Below are positions 26,365 to 35,262 of a stretch of 64,000 bases of DNA, one piece after another. Source of the DNA: Komagataeibacter sp. FNDCR2 (lineage in GTDB: Bacteria > Pseudomonadota > Alphaproteobacteria > Acetobacterales > Acetobacteraceae); assembly GCF_021295395.1 (NCBI RefSeq), contig NZ_JAIWOU010000001.1, forward strand, positions 2,620,501 to 2,684,500. The letters are read 5' to 3'. The notes under the pieces are model-generated. The model did no database searches, was not told where the DNA came from, and saw nothing but the letters and a program-made list of their open reading frames with translations. A program made the translations under genes and the position numbers. Every line of letters starts with the position of its first letter. Position 1 is the stretch's first letter.

Positions 26365-27474
26365 TCAGTGCAGGATGATCTCGACGCGACGGTTCTGGGG
26401 CTCACGCGTGTCGGGGCCCGTGGGCACCAGCGGGTGGGCTTCGCCATAACCATGAATGTCGATCGCGTTGGCGGGCACACCGTCACGGATCAGTTCGGCC
26501 TTCACGCTGTCCGCGCGGCGCAGGGACAGGCCAAGGTTGTATTTCTCACCACGCGGGCCGGGATGGGCGGCGGAGTTATCGGTGTAACCGTTAACCTCGA
26601 TGCGGGTGGTCTGGATGTGGGTGGACGCCTGCGCGGCCTCGGCCACGATCTCACGCGCGCGCCCGGTCAGCGCCGCGCCGTCCCAGTCGAAGAACACCAG
26701 GTAGGTGCGGGCGGCTGTCGGCGCGGGCGGCACCACGGCGGGAGCCGGCGGCGGCGGCGGCGGCGCGTTGTTGAACGCGTAGCGGACACCTACGATGAAC
26801 TGATGGTTGAAGCGGTGATCGAAGCTCGCATGGCCGTCACCCGCGGTGAAGTTGCCCATGGTGAAGGACTGCGGCTGGCCGATCATGCGGTATTCGGTGG
26901 TCATCTGCAGGCCCGGCACGCCCGGGATGTCGTAGGCCGCACCGACGATGCCCTGGTAGGCGAAGCCGCCCTTGGTGCCGCTCAGGCTGCGGGCGCCGGA
27001 CGGGTTGTTCGCGCCAACGGTGATGTTGTGGTCACCCTGCCACAGATAGCCGGCACCCACACCGACGAACGGCGTGACGGGCACATCGATGTTGAACAGG
27101 CGCTTCAGGTCGATGTCATACAGGACGTTGACGAACCCGCCATAGGAGCGGTCGCTGCCCTTGTCGCCACGGGACTTGCTGTAGATCTCGGACCAGTTGT
27201 AATCGCCCTCGACTTCCGCGCGCAGGCCGTTGCCGAAGCCCCAGCCGACCGCGCCGAAGCCGGTCCAGCCATGGCGGTGGCCCAGCTTTTCACGGCCCGG
27301 CTCACCGGGAACACCGGCACCGGAATTGGTGTCGGCGAAGTGCCCGTGCTGGGTCTGGGTCAGGTTGTAACCGCCGCCGATATCGACATACGGGCCGGTG
27401 ATGGTCGTGGCCTTGGCTGCGAACGGTGTCGCTGCCAGCAGGCTGGTTGCCAGTAACGCTGCGCGAAGACGCAT
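26365..27474 (-). CDS. OmpA-family outer membrane protein, paralogue 2
   Basis: 369 residues, same architecture as paralogue 1: signal peptide, small beta-barrel, Pro-rich linker, C-terminal OmpA-like peptidoglycan-binding domain. It is identical to paralogue 1 except at two residues, and nearly so at silent positions from about codon 14 to the stop codon. In contrast, the first 13 codons use different synonymous choices and the upstream DNA is unrelated. That pattern fits recent gene conversion over the coding sequence. The start at ATG 27474 begins MRLRAALLATS. The frame is open 65 codons further upstream, but the signal peptide decides the start. It has its own promoter region and terminator. 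Confidence 0.92.
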   Translation of the reverse strand: MRLRAALLATSLLAATPFAAKATTITGPYVDIGGGYNLTQTQHGHFADTNSGAGVPGEPGREKLGHRHGWTGFGAVGWGFGNGLRAEVEGDYNWSEIYSKSRGDKGSDRSYGGFVNVLYDIDLKRLFNIDVPVTPFVGVGAGYLWQGDHNITVGANNPSGARSLSGTKGGFAYQGIVGAAYDIPGVPGLQMTTEYRMIGQPQSFTMGNFTAGDGHASFDHRFNHQFIVGVRYAFNNAPPPPPPAPAVVPPAPTAARTYLVFFDWDGAALTGRAREIVAEAAQASTHIQTTRIEVNGYTDNSAAHPGPRGEKYNLGLSLRRADSVKAELIRDGVPANAIDIHGYGEAHPLVPTGPDTREPQNRRVEIILH

Positions 27475-27873
27475 GGTTGAGTCCTTAAAATCTGATTGCA
27501 GGGCGGGCCCTGTCTGTGATCCGGGCAATGGATTTGCCCCGATACAGGGCAGCCTGAGATTACCCGCAAGCTTATGATGCGGACTTAGCGTGTCTGATCC
27601 CGCTTGAGAATGGGCTAAATGGCGCATGCGGACGGGCTGTGACAAAAAAAGCACATATCTTTCAGGCATCTTTAGGCAAGGTTGGTAAAAGCCCAGTGTT
27701 TATAAGGCTTTTATGAAACGTCCCGGACAGATATCCCGATTTTGCATAGGTCACTACCGCAAAAGGAGGATCTGCGTATGCCAGTAAAAGGCCGAAACGA
27801 TTCGGCATGAATCAGGGGAACGCACCGGGCGTTCCCCTTCATTTCATTCACTTTGTGCGCTGGTATGGCCGGG
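27475..27873. promoter_or_regulatory. Spacer between OmpA paralogues 3 and 2
   Basis: 399 bases. The left half is the upstream (promoter) region of paralogue 2; the right end holds hairpins ending the transcript of paralogue 3. A moderately AT-rich stretch lies at 27635-27720. I see no ORF with signs of coding and no clear operator. Confidence 0.45.
27791..27838 (-). terminator. Tandem hairpins after OmpA paralogue 3
   Basis: Two stems: aggggaacgc/gcgttcccct (27814-27823 with 27829-27838) and gccgaa/ttcggc (27791-27796 with 27801-27806). On the minus strand the second is followed by CTTTTAC, a weak T-tract. Together they probably end the paralogue 3 transcript, less strongly than the terminators of the other two copies. 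Confidence 0.6.
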
Positions 27874-29094
27874 TCAGTGCAGGATGATCTCGACACGCCG
27901 GTTCTGGGGTTCGCGCGTGCCGGGCCCCGTGGGCACAAGGGGGTGGGTTTCGCCATAACCGTGGATGTCGATGGCGCTGGCGGCCACCCCGTCACGGATC
28001 AGTTCGGCCTTCACGCTGTCCGCGCGGCGCAGGGACAGGCCAAGGTTGTATTTCTCGCCCCTGGGGCCGGGATGGGCGGCGGAACTGTCGGTATAGCCAT
28101 TCACCTCGATACGGGTGGTCTGGACGTGGGTGGACGCCTGCGCGGCCTCGGTCACGATTTCGCGTGCCCGGCCGGTCAGCGCCGCGCCGTCCCAGTCGAA
28201 GAACACCAGATAGGTGCGCGAGGCCACCGGGGCGGCGGGAACGACGGCAGGCTGCGGTGGTGGTGGCGGGGGCGCGGTGTTGAACGCATAGCGCACGCCC
28301 ACGATGAACTGGTGATTGAACCGCTGGTCGTAACGCAGGTGGGTGGTATCACGCCCCAGCGGGCCGGAATAGGACTGGTTGATCGTGCCCATGTCGAAGG
28401 ATTCGACCTGGCCGATCATGCGGTATTCGGTGGTCATCTGCAGGCCCGCCACCCCCGGGATGTCATAGGCCGCGCCCACGATGCCCTGATAGGCGAAGCT
28501 GCCATTCGTGCCGTGCTGGCTTATGGTATGCTGTAGCGTGGTGATCCCGCTCACGTTCTGCCACAGGTAGCCCGCACCCACACCGACGAACGGCGTGACG
28601 GGCACGTCGATATCGAACAGGCGCTTGAGGTCGATGTCGTACAGCACATTGACGAACCCGCCATAGGAGCGGTCGCTGCCATCGGTCCGGCCGCGCATCC
28701 GGTGGCCCTTCGGGTCGCCCGTGGTCGCGGTGATGCTGCTCAGGTCGGACCAGTTGTAAACCCCTTCCACTTCGGCGCGCAGGCCGTTGCCGAAGCCCCA
28801 GCCGAAAGCAGCGAAGCCGGTCCAGCCGTCGCCATGGCGCACCTGCTGGCGTTCGTGCAGGCCGGGGTCGATCCCCTTGTCAAAGGGGCCAGTCACGGAT
28901 GCCGGCGCGCCCTTGAGGTAGGTGTTGTTGATATCGTTCAGCCGCTGCCTGTCATAATCATGGACGTGCTGGGTCTGGGTCAGGTTGTAGCCACCGCCGA
29001 TATCGACATAGGGGCCGGCTATGGTTGTTGCCATGGCGGCGGCGACGGGCGCCATGATCTGGGATGTCGCCAGCAATGCCACGCGAAGACGCAT
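27874..29094 (-). CDS. OmpA-family outer membrane protein, paralogue 3
   Basis: 406-residue member of the same tandem family. It shares signal peptide style, GPYVDIGGGYNLTQTQ, RSYGGFVNVLYDIDLKRLF, the Pro-rich linker and the OmpA-like domain with the other two. It differs in the barrel: longer, divergent loops after strand 1 (residues about 44-85), around residue 125 (TATTGDPKGHRMRGRT), and in two later loops. These are the parts expected to face outside, while strands and the periplasmic domain are conserved. It is the most upstream of the three in the direction of transcription. It is probably surface-exposed and under different selection from the other copies. Confidence 0.92.
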   Translation of the reverse strand: MRLRVALLATSQIMAPVAAAMATTIAGPYVDIGGGYNLTQTQHVHDYDRQRLNDINNTYLKGAPASVTGPFDKGIDPGLHERQQVRHGDGWTGFAAFGWGFGNGLRAEVEGVYNWSDLSSITATTGDPKGHRMRGRTDGSDRSYGGFVNVLYDIDLKRLFDIDVPVTPFVGVGAGYLWQNVSGITTLQHTISQHGTNGSFAYQGIVGAAYDIPGVAGLQMTTEYRMIGQVESFDMGTINQSYSGPLGRDTTHLRYDQRFNHQFIVGVRYAFNTAPPPPPPQPAVVPAAPVASRTYLVFFDWDGAALTGRAREIVTEAAQASTHVQTTRIEVNGYTDSSAAHPGPRGEKYNLGLSLRRADSVKAELIRDGVAASAIDIHGYGETHPLVPTGPGTREPQNRRVEIILH

Positions 29095-29371
29095 GTTCCC
29101 ATCCTTGCAGTTCGATCAGACGCCTTCGTGCTTGCGGAAATGGGGGCATGTTCCACATCGGCCTGATACGTGTTGACACAATCGGCCCGGGGGCCGTTAT
29201 CCGGAGTGCCAGCGGGAAGCGTGGGGATGGGAATGGCTGAAGACCCGCCCGCCCCGTTCCATGGCTGGACCGTTGTGCGGGGCAGGGATTGAGATATGGT
29301 AAATGCCGCGCCGCCGGGCGGAGCGAAGGGCGGGATGTTGTAAAAACGTCACATAAGGCCGTGCAGCCCGG

Positions 29372-31105
29372 TCAGGGCGTGCAGCCATCGGCGCGCAGGA
29401 TCTCCAGCACGGCCTCATCGGGCACGTCACGGCAGGTAAAGGCCCGCCCGATGCCGCGCACCAGCACGAAGGACAGGCGGCCGTCGCGCATTTTCTTGTC
29501 GCGCTGCATGTTGCGCACGAGCTGCGTGGCCGAGAAGCTGCGCCCCGTATCGCCTATGCGCGCGGGCATGGACAGGCGGTCGAGATGGCGGGTCACGCGG
29601 TCCAGATCCTCGATGGGGCAGTAACCCAGCCGGACCGACAGCATGAACGCCAGCCGCAGGCCGATGGAGACGGCTTCCCCATGCAGCAGGCTGCCATCAT
29701 AGCCCATCTCCGCCTCCAGCGCGTGGCCGAAGGTGTGGCCGAGATTGAGCAGGGCGCGGCCGTCGGTCTTGCGTTCCTCACGTTCGTCGGCAATCACCAC
29801 GCGCGCCTTGAACGCGCAGGCCATGCGGATGGCTTCGGCCTGTATGGCCGGATCGCCCGACAGGACTTCGGCCCCGTTGCGTTCGCACCAGTCGAACAGC
29901 CCCGCATCGCCCAGCAGCCCGGACTTGACGATTTCGGCATACCCCGCGCGCAGTTCGCGCACCGGCAGGGTGGCGAGGGTGGATGTATCGGCCAGCACCG
30001 CGATGGGCTGGTGGAACGCGCCGAGCAGGTTCTTGCCAAACGGGGTATTGATACCGGTCTTGCCACCGACGGAGGAATCCACCTGCGAAAGCAGCGTTGT
30101 GGGAATCTGCACGAAGGGCAGCCCGCGCAGCGTGGTGGCGGCGCAGAACCCGGCCAGATCCCCCACCACGCCCCCGCCCAGCGCCACGACCGTGGTGCCG
30201 CGCTCCACATGGGCTTCCAGCAGCGCGTTGGTCACGTGTTCATACATGCCGATGGTTTTCGAGCCCTCACCGGGCGGGATGGAGATGACCTCGGCGCGGG
30301 TGCCGGTTTCCTCCAGCCCTTCCAGCAGGCGGGGCAGGTGCAGGGGGGCGACGGTTTCATCCGTCAGGATCATCACGCGCTTCTGCGGCAGCACGGGGGC
30401 AAGCAGGGCCCCGGCCCGCCGGACCACATCCGCGCCGATGATGACATCGTAACTGCCCCGTTCCAGCCGCACCGGCACGCGCAGGGGCTGCCGGCCCTGC
30501 TTCAGGGCCCCTATGACATGGTCGGCGCTGTGTTCCACGCTATCTTCTCCACAATCCACGATAATATCCGCCTCCGCATAGACCGGGTGGCGCACGCGCA
30601 TGAGATCGGCCAGCACCGCATGGGGCGCGGCCGTATTGAGCAGCGGGCGATGGGTCCGGTCCGCCACGCGCTGCACCAGCACCGGCAGCGGGCAGCGCAG
30701 CCAGATGGAAACGGCATGCTCGCGCACGCTGGCGCGCGTACGCGCATCCATGAAAGCGCCGCCCCCCGTGGCCAGAACCACCGGCGGCCCGGCCAGCAGG
30801 CGGCGGATGACCAGCCTTTCGCCCCGGCGGAATTCCGGTTCGCCATATTTTTCGAACAGGTCGGCGATGGTGCAGCCGGCGGCGCGTTCGATTTCCTCAT
30901 CCGAATCGACGAACGGAATACCCAGCCGCGTGGCCAGGATGCGGCCTATGGTCGTCTTGCCCGCCCCCATGAGCCCGACAAGCACGATGGTGCGCCCGCC
31001 GCCCGCCCGCCGGGGGGCGGCGGGGCCGACGGCGTTCAGGTCAAGCGGAATGGTGAGCGAAGGGGACTCCGGGCCGGGCCGGTGGGGGGGAATCGGGCGT
31101 GACAT
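29372..31105 (-). CDS. aroKB: Fused shikimate kinase / 3-dehydroquinate synthase
   Basis: One 577-residue frame carrying two shikimate-pathway enzymes. Residues ~35-205 are shikimate kinase: Walker A GLMGAGKT (44-51), DSDEEIE, substrate arginines in FRRGE, GGGA (114-117) and the lid with RTHRPLL. After a short linker (about [19 protein letters not shown]) residues ~215-577 are 3-dehydroquinate synthase: [40 protein letters not shown] and [10 protein letters not shown] (NAD and zinc sites). All catalytic landmarks of both look intact. The frame is open to 31534, but MSRPIPP at 31105 is the plausible start. Adjacent separate aroK and aroB genes are usual; the fusion enforces equal amounts. It faces xerD-accA divergently. 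Confidence 0.94.
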   Translation of the reverse strand: MSRPIPPHRPGPESPSLTIPLDLNAVGPAAPRRAGGGRTIVLVGLMGAGKTTIGRILATRLGIPFVDSDEEIERAAGCTIADLFEKYGEPEFRRGERLVIRRLLAGPPVVLATGGGAFMDARTRASVREHAVSIWLRCPLPVLVQRVADRTHRPLLNTAAPHAVLADLMRVRHPVYAEADIIVDCGEDSVEHSADHVIGALKQGRQPLRVPVRLERGSYDVIIGADVVRRAGALLAPVLPQKRVMILTDETVAPLHLPRLLEGLEETGTRAEVISIPPGEGSKTIGMYEHVTNALLEAHVERGTTVVALGGGVVGDLAGFCAATTLRGLPFVQIPTTLLSQVDSSVGGKTGINTPFGKNLLGAFHQPIAVLADTSTLATLPVRELRAGYAEIVKSGLLGDAGLFDWCERNGAEVLSGDPAIQAEAIRMACAFKARVVIADEREERKTDGRALLNLGHTFGHALEAEMGYDGSLLHGEAVSIGLRLAFMLSVRLGYCPIEDLDRVTRHLDRLSMPARIGDTGRSFSATQLVRNMQRDKKMRDGRLSFVLVRGIGRAFTCRDVPDEAVLEILRADGCTP

Positions 31106-31241
31106 GGCGGGCAACCTAACATACAGCAGGACGGAACCGGTAGAGTCCGCAGGCGGGATCACGCCCGCGCTGGCGGGGGGGCATGCCCCGCGCCACGGAT
31201 GGACAGGGCGCCGGGTTGCGCAGGATATGGGAAGCGGTTTG

Positions 31242-31451
31242 ATGATCCGTATTGTTATTGCCGTGATTGGCGTGCTCGCCCTCGGTGGGGTGGGGGTTTT
31301 TGTCTCGCTGGGCGTCTTTCCGCCCGCGCTGGTGCAGCATGACGTGCATAAGGATATTCCGATGGCGCTTGCCGCCGCCCCGCCGCCGCCCGCGTCCCCG
31401 CTGGGCGTGCCCGCGGCCCTGCCTGTCGCCCCCCTGGCCCCGGCGCGGTAA
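31242..31451 (+). CDS. Small single-pass membrane protein, unknown
   Basis: 69-residue frame: [27 protein letters not shown] is a strong N-terminal membrane segment or signal anchor, followed by a short hydrophilic stretch and a Pro/Ala-rich tail. GGAAG lies seven bases before ATG 31242. It sits 12 bases before the GTG of xerD on the same strand, so it may be the first gene of xerD-accA. No recognised family. Support comes from its ribosome site, position and clean hydrophobic segment, not homology. Confidence 0.55.
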   Translation: MIRIVIAVIGVLALGGVGVFVSLGVFPPALVQHDVHKDIPMALAAAPPPPASPLGVPAALPVAPLAPAR

Positions 31452-31463
31452 GCGGGGCCACCA

Positions 31464-32387
31464 GTGGGCGGCGACGGAACCGATGCGTTTTTGGAAATGC
31501 TGGCCGCCGAGCGTGGCGCCGCGGTCAACACCATCCGCGCCTATGCCCGTGATCTGGAGGACATGGCGCGCGTACTGCACGCATGTGGGCTGACGCCCCT
31601 CGTGGCGGGGGAAGATGACCTGCGCGCCTATCTGTCAGGTCTGGCGCGGCAGGGGCTGGCCCCGCGCACGCAGGCGCGCAGGCTTTCGTGCCTGAAGCAG
31701 TATTTCCTGTTTCTGGCGCGGGAGGGCATGCGGGCGGACAACCCCGCCGCCCTGCTTGAAGCGCCCCGGCTGGATGCGCCCCTGCCGCGTTTCCTGTCGG
31801 AAGGGGAGGTGACGGCGCTGCTGGCCGCGTGCGAACCCGAAGCGGATGCGACGCCCGCGCGCAGGCGGCGGCTGCTCATGGCGCGCGCGGCGCTGGAAAT
31901 GCTGTACGCGTCGGGCCTGCGCATATCGGAACTGCTGTCCCTGCCGCGCCGCGCGCTGGACGCCGCCCCCGGCATGATGCTGGTGCGCGGCAAGGGGGGG
32001 CGCGAGCGCATGGTGCCCATGTCGGCCCGCGCCCGCGCCGCCGCCCGGGCGCTCATGGACATGGATGCCGGGCGTGAAAGCCCGTACCTGTTTCCCGGCA
32101 GGGGGCCTGCGCGGGCCATGACGCGGCAGGGATTCGACCGGATCATGCATGACGTGGCGCTGCGCGCGGGGCTGGACCCGGCGCGGCTTTCGCCCCATGT
32201 GCTGCGTCATTCCTTCGCCACGCACCTGCTGGCGCACGGGGCGGATCTGCGCGCGCTCCAGGTGCTGCTGGGGCATGCCGACATCGCGACCACGCAGATC
32301 TATACCCATGTCATGCTCGACCGCCTGCGCGACGCGGTGGCCCGGCATCACCCGCTTGCGCGGATGCCGGTTGCGCAGGCGGGATAG
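31464..32387 (+). CDS. xerD: Tyrosine recombinase XerD
   Basis: Site-specific recombinase acting with XerC at dif to resolve chromosome dimers. 307 residues: N-terminal SAM-like core-binding domain ([18 protein letters not shown]...), then the catalytic domain with Arg in SGLRISELL, Lys in [10 protein letters not shown], His-x-x-Arg in [14 protein letters not shown], His in [10 protein letters not shown] and the nucleophile Tyr in IYTHV. The start is GTG 31464. The chromosomal context (aroKB, accA) and lack of phage genes argue for housekeeping XerD, not an integrase. XerC cannot be fully excluded. Confidence 0.9.
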   Translation: MGGDGTDAFLEMLAAERGAAVNTIRAYARDLEDMARVLHACGLTPLVAGEDDLRAYLSGLARQGLAPRTQARRLSCLKQYFLFLAREGMRADNPAALLEAPRLDAPLPRFLSEGEVTALLAACEPEADATPARRRRLLMARAALEMLYASGLRISELLSLPRRALDAAPGMMLVRGKGGRERMVPMSARARAAARALMDMDAGRESPYLFPGRGPARAMTRQGFDRIMHDVALRAGLDPARLSPHVLRHSFATHLLAHGADLRALQVLLGHADIATTQIYTHVMLDRLRDAVARHHPLARMPVAQAG

Positions 32388-32462
32388 ACAAAAATGCATG
32401 GCGGGGAGAATTCCCTGCGTGAAAATGTTTGGCTGGCGTGCAGGCTGTGCTATCGGCAGCGC

Positions 32463-33428
32463 ATGCGCCAGTTTCTAGATTTCGAAAAGTCGGTCGCCGA
32501 ACTTGAGAACAAGATCGACGAGCTTCGCACGATGTCCGGTCCGGACGGGATCAACATCGCCGATGAGATCACCCGGTTGGGCGAAAAAGCCGACCGGCAG
32601 TTGCGTGCCGCCTATGCCAAGCTGACACCGGGGCAGAAGGTACAGGTCGCGCGCCATGCCCAGCGCCCGCATACGGTCGATTACATCGGCACGCTGATAA
32701 CCGAATTCTCCCCGCTGGCGGGTGATCGCCTGTTTGGTGAGGACAAGGCCATCATCGGTGGCGTGGGGCGCTTCAGGGACCAGCCCGTGGTGGTGATCGG
32801 GACCGAGCGCGGGGCCGAGATCGAGACACGGCTCAAGCATAATTTCGGCATGGCCCGGCCCGAAGGCTACCGCAAGGCGCAGCGCCTGATGCGGCTGGCG
32901 GGACGATTCGGCCTGCCGGTCCTGACCTTTATCGACACCTCCGGCGCATGGCCCGGCATCGATGCCGAGGCGCGCGGGCAGGCCGAAGCCATCGCGCGTT
33001 CGATCGAGACCTGCCTGAGCGTGCCGGTGCCGGTCATCGCCACCGTGATTGGCGAAGGCGGTTCCGGCGGGGCCGTGGCGCTGGGCGCGGGCGACCGCGT
33101 GATGATGCTGGAACACGCGATCTATTCCGTCATCTCGCCCGAGGCCTGCGCTTCCATCCTGTGGCGCGACCCCAAGCTGGCCCCCACTGCTGCGGATGCG
33201 CTCAAGCTGACTGCGCAGGACCTGCTTCAGCTCGGGCTGATCGACCGGATCATTCCCGAACCGCTGGGTGGCGCGCAGCGCGACCCGCAGGCCGCGATTC
33301 GCGCCGTGGGCGACGCCATCGCGGCTGAAATGCCCGCGCTGCTGGCGCGTGAACCGGCACTGCTCAAGGCGCAGCGGCGTGAAAAATTCCTCGCCATGGG
33401 GCGTGAAGCCATCAACGTGAAGCCCTGA
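32463..33428 (+). CDS. accA: Acetyl-CoA carboxylase carboxyltransferase, alpha subunit
   Basis: Half of the carboxyltransferase that makes malonyl-CoA, the committed step of fatty acid synthesis, working with AccD, AccB and AccC (not in this window). 321 residues: N-terminal helices MRQFLDFEKSVAELE, RPHTVDYI, HNFGMARPEGYRKA, TFIDTSGAWPGIDAEARGQ and the oxyanion region GEGGSGGAVALG. ATG 32463 is chosen over the earlier frame start at 32394 because the family begins with this helix. 75 bases after xerD. Confidence 0.96.
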   Translation: MRQFLDFEKSVAELENKIDELRTMSGPDGINIADEITRLGEKADRQLRAAYAKLTPGQKVQVARHAQRPHTVDYIGTLITEFSPLAGDRLFGEDKAIIGGVGRFRDQPVVVIGTERGAEIETRLKHNFGMARPEGYRKAQRLMRLAGRFGLPVLTFIDTSGAWPGIDAEARGQAEAIARSIETCLSVPVPVIATVIGEGGSGGAVALGAGDRVMMLEHAIYSVISPEACASILWRDPKLAPTAADALKLTAQDLLQLGLIDRIIPEPLGGAQRDPQAAIRAVGDAIAAEMPALLAREPALLKAQRREKFLAMGREAINVKP

Positions 33429-33495
33429 CCCGCCACCCCGTGCCGCAGGCGCGGCGCGGCGGCCCCTGCGGCGGTCCCCTGCGGCGATCCGTGTT

Positions 33496-34254
33496 TCAGG
33501 GCCGGTCCGGCTCACCCGCATGGGGCTCGAAGCCGAACGATACGATCATGTCGCGCACGGCCTGCGCGGCGGCGCTGACCGCCTGCGCGTCCGTACCCTT
33601 GCACAGCAGGCACACGCCCCGCCGGGTTTCATCCAGCCGGTAGGGGTAGGATCCGATATCTATGCCGGGGTAGAGATGCTGTATCGCTTCAAGCCGGGCG
33701 GCAAGCGTGCCCTCGTACAGCCCGTTCACGTGCCATGCCTGTGATGTGACCGGCGTGCCGTGGGTCAGGGTGGGCAGCACGGCATCGAACATCGCGCGCA
33801 TGATGCGCGGCACCCCCGCCATGACATGCACATTGCCGATGCTGAATCCGGGCGCCACCGATACCGTGTTGCGGATCGGGACGGCCCCCTGCGGCATCGT
33901 GGCCATGCGCTGGCGGGCGGCGTTGAATTCCCCGGGGGCGAAATGCGCCTCGAGTTCGCGGAAGGTCTCGGGGTGGTGCACCCACGGCACGCCGAACGAT
34001 TCCGCAACGCAGGCGGAGGTGATATCGTCATGCGTCGGGCCGATGCCGCCGGTGGTGAACACATTGTCATAGGCGGCGCGGGCATCCGTTACATTACGGA
34101 CAATGACGGCGCGGATGTCCGGTATGATCCGGACCTCGCTCAGTGTAATGCCGGTTTCCGACAGGCGGCGTGCGATATACTGCACGTTAACATCCTGTGT
34201 CCGGCCGGACAGGATCTCGTTGCCGATGACCAGCAGGCAGGCGGTGGGGTTCAT
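33496..34254 (-). CDS. CinA-like / molybdopterin-binding domain protein
   Basis: 252-residue protein with a MoCF-biosynthesis (MoaB/Mog-like) fold as in the N-terminal part of CinA: ACLLVIGNEILSGRTQDVNVQYIARRL, then TTGGIGPTHDDIT, MAGVPRIM. The C-terminal nicotinamide-mononucleotide deamidase domain of full CinA is missing, so this is the stand-alone form common in alphaproteobacteria. CinA N-domains hydrolyse ADP-ribose in some species; activity here is unknown. The start is ATG 34254, with in-frame alternatives slightly upstream (34263). Convergent with accA, divergent from the lactonase gene. Confidence 0.87.
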   Translation of the reverse strand: MNPTACLLVIGNEILSGRTQDVNVQYIARRLSETGITLSEVRIIPDIRAVIVRNVTDARAAYDNVFTTGGIGPTHDDITSACVAESFGVPWVHHPETFRELEAHFAPGEFNAARQRMATMPQGAVPIRNTVSVAPGFSIGNVHVMAGVPRIMRAMFDAVLPTLTHGTPVTSQAWHVNGLYEGTLAARLEAIQHLYPGIDIGSYPYRLDETRRGVCLLCKGTDAQAVSAAAQAVRDMIVSFGFEPHAGEPDRP

Positions 34255-34335
34255 GAAGCACATTCCACTAGGTTGCGGGCGGGAGCATTTTCTCCCCATC
34301 CTATAACGACAGCCAGACAATCGGAAGGAGAGGAC

Positions 34336-35262
34336 ATGGATACGGCATCAATGCCACAACCGCACTGCGTATGGGATATCCAGGCGCAACTGGGCGAGGG
34401 GCCGGTCTGGTCCGCATCCGAACAGGCGCTGTATTTTGTCGATATCGTGGGTCGCGCCATCCATCGCTTCCATCCCGCCACCGGCGCGCGGACCTCATGG
34501 CCCACGCCGTTGCGGCCCGGTTTCGTGGTGCCGGTCAGTGACGGCACGCTCCTGTGCGGGCTGAAGGATGGGCTGTACCGCTTCGATCCGGCATCGGGCG
34601 ATGTCCGGCGCTCGGTCGCGGTGGAGCCGGGCCAGCCGGGCAACCGGATCAATGATGGCTGTGTCGATGCGAAGGGACGGCTGTGGTTCGGCACCATGGA
34701 TGATGGTGAAACCACGCCAACGGGTGCGTTGTATTCCGTCACCCGCACGCCCGGCGGGCTGGAGGTGCTGCGCCATGATGAAGGCTATATCGTCACCAAC
34801 GGTCCCGCCATCTCGCCCGATGGCGCGCTGCTGTACCATAACCACTCCCCCGCCGGGGTGATTTACGTCTTTGACCTCGCCCCCGATGGCGCGCTGTCCA
34901 ACCGGCGGGTCTTCGCCCGCATCACGGATGGCTACCCCGACGGGGTGGTGGCGGACAGCGCGGGCACCCTGTGGGTGGGGGTCTGGAACGGGGGGCGGAT
35001 CGAGCGTTTCCGCCCCGATGGCACGCGGCTGCCCCCCGTGGCCGTACCGGCCCGTAATGTGACGAAGGTGGCTTTTGGCGGGGCGGACCTGCGCACGCTC
35101 TACATTACCACCGCACGCAAGAACATGTCGGCGGAGGAACTGGCCCACCTGCCGCTGGCGGGTGGCCTGTTCAGCATGCGGGTGGAGGTGCCGGGGCAGG
35201 CCCCCACCGCGTTCCCGGCGGATGAGGTGACCGTGCTGGGCGCCATGGCGCGGGGTCTATAG
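34336..35262 (+). CDS. SMP-30/gluconolactonase family protein
   Basis: 308-residue six-bladed beta-propeller hydrolase of the regucalcin/gluconolactonase/L-arabinolactonase family, opening sugar lactones made by sugar oxidation. Metal ligands in expected places: Glu in LGEGPVW, Asn-Asp in [20 protein letters not shown], Asn in [11 protein letters not shown], Asp in [11 protein letters not shown]. No signal peptide, so cytoplasmic. GGAAGGAGAGG precedes ATG 34336. In an acetic acid bacterium gluconolactone or a pentonolactone is a natural substrate, but specificity cannot be read here. Its stop codon interlocks with that of the convergent GNAT-Nudix gene (six-base overlap). Confidence 0.88.
   Translation: MDTASMPQPHCVWDIQAQLGEGPVWSASEQALYFVDIVGRAIHRFHPATGARTSWPTPLRPGFVVPVSDGTLLCGLKDGLYRFDPASGDVRRSVAVEPGQPGNRINDGCVDAKGRLWFGTMDDGETTPTGALYSVTRTPGGLEVLRHDEGYIVTNGPAISPDGALLYHNHSPAGVIYVFDLAPDGALSNRRVFARITDGYPDGVVADSAGTLWVGVWNGGRIERFRPDGTRLPPVAVPARNVTKVAFGGADLRTLYITTARKNMSAEELAHLPLAGGLFSMRVEVPGQAPTAFPADEVTVLGAMARGL

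Noticed and set aside
26368-27456. Plus-strand frame opposite OmpA paralogue 2 (and a twin at 24897-26039)
   Set aside because: Present opposite both copies only because the coding DNA is duplicated; no family features and no ribosome site.
24894-29094. Tandem OmpA genes as an assembly duplication artefact
   Set aside because: The flanks and terminators of each copy differ and the third copy is clearly divergent, so three real genes are more likely; still worth a long-read check.
31464-32387. Tyrosine recombinase as a sign of a prophage or integrative island
   Set aside because: It has the XerD layout and a housekeeping context (aroKB, accA); no phage genes, tRNA gene or attachment repeats nearby.
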